Shown here: positions 26,871 to 34,746 of the stretch, one piece after another
Position numbering within the stretch: the stretch's first letter is position 1
Layout of the letters: the number at the start of each line of letters is the position of its first letter
Assembly (NCBI GenBank): GCA_947631175.1
Contig: CANRKI010000010.1
Span: forward strand, 1 to 39,382
Length of the DNA stretch: 39,382 bases
Direction: 5' to 3'
DNA from: an uncultured Flavobacterium sp.
Lineage (GTDB): Bacteria; Bacteroidota; Bacteroidia; Flavobacteriales; Flavobacteriaceae
Notes under the pieces: generated by a model
Seen by the model: only the letters and a program-made list of their open reading frames with translations
What the model was told of the DNA's origin: nothing
Databases searched by the model: none
Program-made: the position numbers and the translations under genes

Positions 26871-27824
26871 ATGAAAAAGATATTCTATCTGTTTTTTGCT
26901 ACAACTTTAGCAATTAGTTGTAACTCAGACGATGATTCTGGCTCACAAACAGTAACCGCACCTTCGGTAACATCATTTAACAACTTAATCAATCAAGCCA
27001 AAAACAGTCGTACACAAACCCAGCAATTTAATTTAACCGCAGGTGGCCAAATTATTTACACTTCGCCAAAAGGAGTTATTTTAACAATAGATCAATCTTG
27101 TTTAGTACTAAACGGACAAGAAGTAACCGGAAATGTAACTTTAAAATACACCGAAGTTTTTGACACTGCAGACATGGCTTTAACTAGCATATCGACCATG
27201 GGATTCAATTCATTAGGCGACAAAGCATTGCTTAAATCAGGCGGTGCATTTAACATCGAATTGTATAAAAACAATGCCTTAATCCAAACAACATGTAACT
27301 ATTCATTACAAGTTCCTGTAAATCTAACTGGCGGTTACGATACCGAAATGGTTTTATGGAACGGCGAAATTAACGACGACGGACAAGTGGAATGGACCCA
27401 AAACGAAGATGGCGCAATTGAGCGTGGAAACAATAGTTACTATGCTTGGTTAGGCGATTTTGGTTGGGTAAACATCGATCGCTTTTTTAACGACCCAAGA
27501 CCCAAAACCACTGTAATGGTTAAAGTTCCGCAGCTTTATAGTCCGCAAAATTCCAACATGTTTTTTGCCTTTAACGACGTTCCAAACAGCATCGGTACAA
27601 TGGATGTTTTTACCGGCGCAACAAATTCTTACAGCGAACATTATGGCTACGTTCCTATTGGAATCGAAATTCACCTAATTTTCATTACCGAACAAAACGG
27701 ATCGTTTAAATATGGCATCAAATCAGGAATTGTAACCGCTAGCGGCAACTTCGAATTCACCGAAAACGAATTGACTACGGCAACAGAACTAGAAATAACA
27801 GAAGCAATCGAAAATTTATTTTAA
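26871..27824 (+). CDS. Hypothetical lipoprotein; start reassigned to MKKIFYLFFATTLAISCNSDDD
   Basis: Lipobox AISC plus SDDD linker typical of Bacteroidota surface lipoproteins; no further family recognised. Confidence 0.8.
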   Translation: MKKIFYLFFATTLAISCNSDDDSGSQTVTAPSVTSFNNLINQAKNSRTQTQQFNLTAGGQIIYTSPKGVILTIDQSCLVLNGQEVTGNVTLKYTEVFDTADMALTSISTMGFNSLGDKALLKSGGAFNIELYKNNALIQTTCNYSLQVPVNLTGGYDTEMVLWNGEINDDGQVEWTQNEDGAIERGNNSYYAWLGDFGWVNIDRFFNDPRPKTTVMVKVPQLYSPQNSNMFFAFNDVPNSIGTMDVFTGATNSYSEHYGYVPIGIEIHLIFITEQNGSFKYGIKSGIVTASGNFEFTENELTTATELEITEAIENLF

Positions 27825-27840
27825 GAAGCAAAAACGCTTG

Positions 27841-27931
27841 GGTATAAAATAAAACCGTGTTCCTGCTTTCGCCTTTATCTTGTTTTTCACGTTGTTACAA
27901 ACAAGGATATCGGCTCTATCAGGGCTAAAAG
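27841..27931. repeat. Probable truncated/diverged relative of the palindromic element (copy C)
   Basis: Shares 19-nt TTTTTCACGTTGTTACAAA with copy A; then AAGGATatcGGCTCTatc resembles the reverse complement of copy A's right arm (AAGGATGCCGCTCCACCC). Confidence 0.5.
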
Positions 27932-27940
27932 CAAATCATA

Positions 27941-27971
27941 AAAAAAGACCGAAATAAAATTTCGGTCTTTT
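27941..27971 (-). terminator. Terminator of the alcohol dehydrogenase gene
   Basis: AAAAGACCGAAATaaaATTTCGGTCTTTT. Confidence 0.85.
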
Positions 27972-27974
27972 CAT

Positions 27975-29021
27975 TTATTCTTTCAACGATTTCATATCAA
28001 TCACAAATCGGTATTTAACATCCGACTTAATCATTCGTTCATAAGCTGTATTAATTTCCTGAATGGCAATCACCTCAACCTCAGAAACGATATTGTGTTC
28101 TCCACAAAAATCTAACATTTCTTGTGTTTCTTTAATTCCACCAATTAACGAACCAGCTACACTTCGGCGTTTGTTAATTAATATTCCACCATGAATATCT
28201 AGAGGTTCAATTGCACCAACAATACACATTGTTTTATCCAATTTCAATAAATTTAAATATTGATTAACATCGTGCTTTACAGGAACGGTATTCAATAAAA
28301 AATCAAACGAATACGTGTGAGCTTTCATCTGTTCTTTATCTGTAGATAATAAAACCTCATCGGCTCCCAAAAGTTTTGCATCAGCTCCCTTTTTTTCGGA
28401 TGTTGTAATCATTACTACATGTGCTCCCATTGCTTTTGCAAATTTAACCCCCATGTGTCCTAATCCGCCTAAACCAATAACACCAACTTTATCACCAGCT
28501 TTAACGTTCCAATGGCGCAAAGGTGACCAAGTTGTTATACCAGCACATAAAAGTGGTGCAGCACCTTTTACATCAATATTTTCTGGAATATTTAAAACAA
28601 AGTTTTCCTCAACAACAATATTTTCAGAATACCCACCATAGGTAACGCCACCATATTTACTACGCAAACTGTTATACGTTCCGGTAAATCCGTTTTCGCA
28701 ATATTGTTCTAAACCTTCATCGCACGAGTGGCAATGTTGGCAACTCTCAACCATACACCCTACTCCAACTAATTGTCCAACTTTAAATTTGGTCACGCTA
28801 GGCCCAACCTCTAGCACACGACCAATAATTTCGTGCCCAGGAATTACTGGGTAATTTGGCTGTCCCCATTCGGCACGAGCTGTGTGGATATCACTGTGGC
28901 AAACACCACAATACTCAATATCAATAAAAACATCAAAGGCATCTAACTTTCTACGTTCAATTGTAAGTGGTTTTAAATCTTCGGTTGCTGTAAATGCAGC
29001 ATATGCTTTTGTACTCATCAC
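27975..29021 (-). CDS. Zinc-dependent NAD(P)-dependent alcohol dehydrogenase (YahK/CAD-like)
   Basis: CGVCHSDIHTARAEWG, GHEIIGRVLEVG, GVGCMVESCQHCHSCDEGLEQYC, GVIGLGGLGHMGVKFAKAMGAHV. Confidence 0.95.
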   Translation of the reverse strand: MMSTKAYAAFTATEDLKPLTIERRKLDAFDVFIDIEYCGVCHSDIHTARAEWGQPNYPVIPGHEIIGRVLEVGPSVTKFKVGQLVGVGCMVESCQHCHSCDEGLEQYCENGFTGTYNSLRSKYGGVTYGGYSENIVVEENFVLNIPENIDVKGAAPLLCAGITTWSPLRHWNVKAGDKVGVIGLGGLGHMGVKFAKAMGAHVVMITTSEKKGADAKLLGADEVLLSTDKEQMKAHTYSFDFLLNTVPVKHDVNQYLNLLKLDKTMCIVGAIEPLDIHGGILINKRRSVAGSLIGGIKETQEMLDFCGEHNIVSEVEVIAIQEINTAYERMIKSDVKYRFVIDMKSLKE

Positions 29022-29058
29022 CTAATTTTATTTTGGTTTCTATAAATTTAAAAAAAAC

Positions 29059-29089
29059 AAAAGCTCAAACATAAAAGTTTGAGCTTTTT
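29059..29089 (-). terminator. Terminator of the prolyl oligopeptidase gene
   Basis: AAAAGCTCAAACataaaaGTTTGAGCTTTTT. Confidence 0.8.
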
Positions 29090-29092
29090 AAA

Positions 29093-31213
29093 TTATTTTT
29101 TAACATCTAACTTTTTAATCCCCATATTATAAAGGGTAAAAGCCTGAATGTCTACATTCTCCTGAATCGTTTCTGCAACCGATTTTCCTGCTCCGTGACC
29201 AGCATTAACTGCAATACGAATCATCACCGGATTATTTCCTGCTTGTTTATCTTGTAATTCGGCAGCGAATTTAAAACTGTGTGCCGGAACCACGCGGTCA
29301 TCATGATCACCAGTTGTTACTAAAGTTGCTGGATATTTTGTTCCTTTTTTAACGTTGTGAACTGGCGAGTAACCTTTAATGTATTCAAACATTTCTTTAT
29401 TATCTTCACTTGTTCCATAATCGTATGCCCAACCAGCTCCAGCTGTAAATGTGTGATAACGTAACATATCTAAAACGCCAACTGCTGGTAAAGCAACTTT
29501 AAATAAATCTGGACGTTGCGTCATTGTTGCTCCAACTAACAATCCTCCGTTAGATCCTCCACGAATTGCTAAATAATTTTTAGAGGTGTATTTGTTGTCG
29601 ATTAAATATTCTGCGGCAGCAATAAAATCGTCAAATACGTTTTGTTTTTGCAATTGCGTTCCTGCTACGTGCCATTTTTTACCATATTCGCCACCACCAC
29701 GTAAATTAGCAACAGCATAAACACCACCATTTTCCATCCATAATGCGTTTGCAATCGAGAAAGATGGAGTTAAACTAACATTAAAACCACCATAAGCGTA
29801 TAGCATTGTAGGGTTTTTACCGTTTAGTTTTGTTCCTTTTTTATATGAGATAATCATAGGAACTTTCGTTCCGTCTTTACTTGTGTAAAATACTTGCTTT
29901 GTTTCGTACTCTGACGATTTAAAATCTAACTTAGGTTGTTGGTATACTTCTGACTTTCCTGTTGCAGGATCAAATTTGTAAGTAGAACCTGGCGTAATAT
30001 AATTTGTAAATGAGAAATAAAGTTCTTTATCCTTTTTCTCACCACCAAAACCACCAGCTGTTCCAACACCAGGTAACTCGATTGTACGAATTAACTTTCC
30101 GTTGTAATCGTATTGTTTTACTTCAGAAATTGCATCTTTCATGTAATGTGTAAAAATATATCCCGATCCAGTACTAGGCGAAAGTACATTTTCTGTTTCA
30201 GCAATTAAATCTTTCCAATTTTTTTGTTGTGGATTTTTTGCATCAACAATTACAATTTTATTGTTTGGCGCATTAAAATCTGTCGAGATAATTAGGTTAC
30301 CATCTTTGCTATCTAAAACTCCTGCATTGTTATTAAAATTATCAACTATAGTAACAATTTTAGCATCTGCGTTGTTTAAATCTTTAACATAAAGTTCGTT
30401 ACCATACGTTGTATTTGCAGCAGTAATAACCAAATAATTATTATCGTCAGTAACATAACCACCTACGTAACGGCGTTTTTCATTTAATCCAAAAATTACT
30501 TGATCGGTTTTTTGCGACGTTCCTAACTTGTGGTAATATAATTTGTGTTGATCTGTTTTAGCAGAAAGCTCACTTCCTACAGGTTTGTCGTAGCTAGAGT
30601 AATAAAAACCTTCGTTTTTATACCACGATGTTCCCGAAAATTTCACATCAACCAATGTTTCGCCAATTTGTTTTTTGGTTACCACATCTAAAATAATCAC
30701 TTTTCTCCAGTCAGAACCACCTTCTGAGATAGAATAAGCAACTTTAGAACCGTCTTCAGAGAATGAAACTGATGCCAAAGACGTAGATCCATCTTTAGAG
30801 AATGTATTTGGATCTAAAAACACCTCTTCATTACCAGCTGCATCAATTCGGTATAAAACCGATTGGTTTTGCAACCCATTATTTTTATAGTAATACGTAT
30901 AATTTCCGCGTTTAAAAGGCGCTCCAATTTTTTCGTAGTTCCAAAGTTTTTCTAGGCGTTGTTTTAGCGCATCACGGTATTCAATTTGGTCTAAATAGCT
31001 GTAAGTAACCTTGTTTTGTGTTTTAACCCACGCCTCTGTTTCAGCAGATCTGTCGTCCTCTAACCAACGGTAAGGATCGTTAATTTTTGTACCAAAATAA
31101 GTATCGGTATGTTCAATTTTTTTGGTAACTGGATACGCCATTTTTTTATTTTTATTTTGTGCCGATAATCCTAAACTACAGATTATTGCCAAAGCAGTTG
31201 CTTGATATTTCAT
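29093..31213 (-). CDS. Prolyl oligopeptidase family (S9A) secreted serine peptidase
   Basis: DPYRWLEDDRSAETEAWVKTQN; NLRGGGEYGKKWHVAGT; AIRGGSNGGLLVGATMTQRPDLFKVALP; GDHDDRVVPAHSFKFAAELQ. Confidence 0.96.
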   Translation of the reverse strand: MKYQATALAIICSLGLSAQNKNKKMAYPVTKKIEHTDTYFGTKINDPYRWLEDDRSAETEAWVKTQNKVTYSYLDQIEYRDALKQRLEKLWNYEKIGAPFKRGNYTYYYKNNGLQNQSVLYRIDAAGNEEVFLDPNTFSKDGSTSLASVSFSEDGSKVAYSISEGGSDWRKVIILDVVTKKQIGETLVDVKFSGTSWYKNEGFYYSSYDKPVGSELSAKTDQHKLYYHKLGTSQKTDQVIFGLNEKRRYVGGYVTDDNNYLVITAANTTYGNELYVKDLNNADAKIVTIVDNFNNNAGVLDSKDGNLIISTDFNAPNNKIVIVDAKNPQQKNWKDLIAETENVLSPSTGSGYIFTHYMKDAISEVKQYDYNGKLIRTIELPGVGTAGGFGGEKKDKELYFSFTNYITPGSTYKFDPATGKSEVYQQPKLDFKSSEYETKQVFYTSKDGTKVPMIISYKKGTKLNGKNPTMLYAYGGFNVSLTPSFSIANALWMENGGVYAVANLRGGGEYGKKWHVAGTQLQKQNVFDDFIAAAEYLIDNKYTSKNYLAIRGGSNGGLLVGATMTQRPDLFKVALPAVGVLDMLRYHTFTAGAGWAYDYGTSEDNKEMFEYIKGYSPVHNVKKGTKYPATLVTTGDHDDRVVPAHSFKFAAELQDKQAGNNPVMIRIAVNAGHGAGKSVAETIQENVDIQAFTLYNMGIKKLDVKK

Positions 31214-31290
31214 ACGAGTGTTTTAAATTTTTCAGGTTTTGAAGTTATTAAAAAGAAATAACATAATAAAATAGTTTATGAATTTGCGTG

Positions 31291-31358
31291 TTTGGGCGTT
31301 CCGGTTTTACATAAATTAAAAATTTATGAAACCGTCGCGTTTTTTGCTTTATCTTTTA
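31291..31358. repeat. Truncated, inverted copy of the palindromic element's right end (copy D)
   Basis: TTTGGGCGTTCCGGTTTTACATAAATTAAAAATTTATGAAACCGTCGCGTTTTTTGCTTTATCTTTT aligns to the reverse complement of the copy A/B 3' ends, then diverges. Confidence 0.8.
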
Positions 31359-31425
31359 TTTAAATAATTAAATAAATGGATATCCTTACAAGCATAACAC
31401 ACCTTAGAAAAATCCGATCAACATT

Positions 31426-33198
31426 TTAGTTAACAAGCAACTTAGTTGTAAAACTATTTGTAACATCTTTTATACGTAGCAAATACGTACCCGAACTTAA
31501 ATCCGAAATATGTACTTTATTAATAAAACCCCCAATTAGTTTTTGAGTATTTATTTTTTGCCCTAAAACCGTATAAATCTCTAAAATAGAACCCTCTTTA
31601 ATATCTCCCACAATAGTAAACGTTCCATTTTTTACTGGATTAGGGAAAATTTGAAACCTAACTTCTGAAACATCCGAAAGCGATAGAGCATCTTCTGGAG
31701 CAAATTTTGCTATATAGCTGTTAGAATGCTTAACGGAGATATGATTGTTAGGATTTCTACTAAAAATTTCCTGATAACTACCTATAGTAGCAATATTTTG
31801 AAAACTGTAAGTATCGCCCGTTATATAGAAAGTATCATCATTTAAAACTGAAATATTACTGTACGTTTCAGTTCCTTCACCACCAAAATAAGTACCCCAA
31901 ACTAAATTCCCAGTATCAGAGAACTCCATTACCACTTGATTTGCATTATCTAATTGTACATTTTGAGACATATTTGGTGTATTAAAAAAACTTACGCTAC
32001 TTGAAAAATAACTAAAATATAATGCATCATTTTTATGAATAAAGCTAGAAGTGGGCTCTAAAAACTCCATATCGCTGCCTCCAATATATGTCCCCCATAT
32101 AGGTACCATATTCTTAGTAAACTTTCCTAAATAAAGGTCTACATTACCTCCATAGCTAGACTGATAGGATTGATTTAATAAATTAGAATCTACTAAAGCT
32201 CTAGATCCCACAAATCCTAATGCATAAATATTATTATCTGTATTAATTAAATGGCTTATATTTAAATTATCATCTAAATAGGTACTGTAATTTCTTTGTC
32301 CTGTAGCGGCATTAAATTTAGAGACTATTGCTTTAGAAGGCGTTTGCTGATATGCATCCGTTGTCGCATAATTTGTAAATGTAGTTACATTAACGCCTTT
32401 TTGACAACTTAAAACCAATTCGTTACTATTATATACTATATCAGATATAAATAAATTATCTCCATAATAAGTAGTCCATTGTAATTGTCCTTGATTATTT
32501 AACCTAAAAATATACCCGTTCGGTGAAAGATTACCTCTGTTATCAATAACAGTAATAAAATTAGGCTGAAAAGTATTAGGAGATGTTATGCCCTATGCTA
32601 TATAGCTATGACTAGCACCGTAGATATTAAAATTTTCATCCAAACAAATTTTAGTGTTACTATCTGTTGGCAAATAAGTAAGCCAATTGGTTGTAAAATC
32701 GGAGTTTAATTTAACTAATATACCGTAAACTAAACCGGGATTAGATGGACTAGTGAACCAAGCATTTGGAGTTGCTAAATTAGTTAAACGAGACGACCCT
32801 GATATATATAAATTATTTGTAAGATCTATTTTTAAATTGAATATTTCGAAAGGCACATAAACTGCTTGTAACAAAGTACCCTGAGGAGAAAATTTAGCAA
32901 TTATACTTTGATTACTATTGCTATTTTGAACCAAATTAGCATTGTATAAAAAATTTGAACTTTGTGTGGTAATAAATTGATTATAATAATTTTCATTTTG
33001 TAGAGCTTGTAAAGTGCCTCCCAATATAGGTCCTGCAACAATAAAATTACCCTCAACGTCTAAAGCACTATGAATAAGCCTAGTCCCTTCACCCCCAAAA
33101 TATGTTGCCCAATTTTTTGTGTATTCATTAAAGGGTTGAGCATAAGCAGATGTATATAATACAACACTTAAAAAAGTAAAAAGTTTTTTCATAAACAT
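31426..33198 (-). pseudogene. T9SS type A sorting domain-containing secreted protein (repeat-rich), interrupted by a single in-frame TAG at 32593-32595
   Basis: ORFs 32593-33198 (signal peptide MKKLFTFLSVVLYTSAYAQ, NWATYFGGEGT) and 31426-32418 (FQIFPNPVKNGTFTIVGD...LLRIKDVTNSFTTKLLVN C-terminal domain) are in the same frame; the 174-nt gap translates with no other stop (GITSPNTFQPNFITVIDNRGNLSPNGYIFRLNNQGQLQWTTYYGDNLFISDIVYNSNE). Confidence 0.85.
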
Positions 33199-33489
33199 AT
33201 TAAATAAAAAGTTAATTTTTTCATATTATTATTAAATTTTTAAATACAATAATAAAAAAACAAATATATTTTCAATTAACGCGTTAAGGATTGATAAGTT
33301 ATCAAAATTATTCAACAAAAATGTAGCTAAAAGGGACTTGAAAAACTTATTCTTTCTATTAATAATACACATTATAGAATCTTAAATAAAAAAATTAAAA
33401 CTAAATATTACACTAAGCGTTTTGCTTTATTTGAATATTTAGTAAATAGTTTTAATTTTACGACTCACATATTAAACTCACTATTAAAA

Positions 33490-34686
33490 ATGAATTTAAA
33501 TATCAAACCATTATTTTTAGCATCTGCTCTATTTTTTGGGGTTTCGGCTACTACATTTGCACAAGATAATCTTGTAAATTCTTTAAAATTAAACGCAAGC
33601 GAAAAAAGTAAAGAAGCTTTTACTTTTACAGATGTTATTAATTTAGAGAACACGTCGATAAAAAATCAAGGATCGTCTGGAACTTGTTGGTCGTATTCGG
33701 CAAACTCGTTTTTAGAGTCTGAAATGATTCGAATGGGAAAAAAACCGGTAGAATTATCTCAAATTTTTTCGGCTAGAAATGCGTATTTAGAAAAAGCTCG
33801 TATGTATGTGCGTATGCACGGTGCGGTTGCTTTAGGTGAAGGTGGACAATTTCATGACGTAATTAATATGTATCGCAAATATGGTGCGGTGCCACAATCG
33901 GTTTATACAGGTTTAAATTACGGAACGGATAAAAATAAGTTTTCGGAAATGTCGGCTATTTTAGACGGTATGTTGGCAGCAATTATTAAAAACCCAAACG
34001 GAAAATTAACTCCTAACTGGGACAAAGCGTATGCAGCTGTTTTGGATTCGTACCTAGGAGAAGTGCCTAAAAAATTTAAACACAACGGTAAAGAATATAC
34101 ACCAGAAACGTTTGCGAAAGAGGTTGTAGGAATTAATCCTGATGATTACATCGAGATTTCGTCGTTTATGGAATATCCATATTATTCAAAATTCACTTTA
34201 TTAGTTCCAGACAACTGGGCTTTTGATCAGGTTTACAACGTAAAAGTAAACGAGTTAACAGAAACGGTTGACCACGCACTTAAAAACGGATATACTGTGG
34301 CTTGGGCTGGAGATGTTTCGGAAAAAACATTTAGCTGGAAAAATGGTGTTGCTTTTGTTGCTGAGAAAGAATTTGATGCAATGAACGCTGATGAGAAAAA
34401 AGAGTTATTTAATGGTCCTAAAAAAGAGGCGGAAGTTACAGAAGAGATGCGCCAGCAAGCTTTTGATAACTACACAACGCAAGATGACCACGGAATGCAT
34501 ATTGTAGGTGTTGCTAAAGACCAAGGAGGAAAAGAATATTATATTATTAAAAACTCGTGGGGAGCAACAAACGATTACAAAGGTTATATGTACATGACTA
34601 AGGAATATGTAAAATATAAAACAACTGCGATTATGTTGCATAAAAAAGCAGTTCCTAACGCAATTAGCAAAAAATTAAAATTATAA
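33490..34686 (+). CDS. C1 family (bleomycin hydrolase/aminopeptidase C-like) cysteine peptidase with signal peptide
   Basis: Signal peptide ending TFAQ; IKNQGSSGTCWSYSANSFLESEM (catalytic Cys); DDHGMHIVGVAKD (His); IIKNSWGATNDYKGYMYMT (Asn). Confidence 0.94.
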   Translation: MNLNIKPLFLASALFFGVSATTFAQDNLVNSLKLNASEKSKEAFTFTDVINLENTSIKNQGSSGTCWSYSANSFLESEMIRMGKKPVELSQIFSARNAYLEKARMYVRMHGAVALGEGGQFHDVINMYRKYGAVPQSVYTGLNYGTDKNKFSEMSAILDGMLAAIIKNPNGKLTPNWDKAYAAVLDSYLGEVPKKFKHNGKEYTPETFAKEVVGINPDDYIEISSFMEYPYYSKFTLLVPDNWAFDQVYNVKVNELTETVDHALKNGYTVAWAGDVSEKTFSWKNGVAFVAEKEFDAMNADEKKELFNGPKKEAEVTEEMRQQAFDNYTTQDDHGMHIVGVAKDQGGKEYYIIKNSWGATNDYKGYMYMTKEYVKYKTTAIMLHKKAVPNAISKKLKL

Positions 34687-34692
34687 TATCTT

Positions 34693-34723
34693 GAAGCACT
34701 CTTTTTTAGAGTGCTTTTTTTTT
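34693..34723 (+). terminator. Terminator after the C1 peptidase gene
   Basis: GAAGCACTCttttttaGAGTGCTTTTTTTTT. Confidence 0.85.
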
Positions 34724-34734
34724 GAAGTTATTCG

Positions 34735-34742
34735 TAACTTTG
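34735..34742 (+). promoter_or_regulatory. -7 box TAACTTTG only 4 nt upstream of the histidine kinase ATG
   Basis: TAnnTTTG match immediately 5' of ATG 34747. Confidence 0.45.
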
Positions 34743-34746
34743 TGGT

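Noticed and set aside
21510-34686. Peptidase island (two S9 peptidases and one C1 peptidase within 13 kb)
   Set aside because: Secreted peptidases are abundant in Flavobacteriaceae and the genes are separated by unrelated genes and terminators; no sign of a dedicated system.
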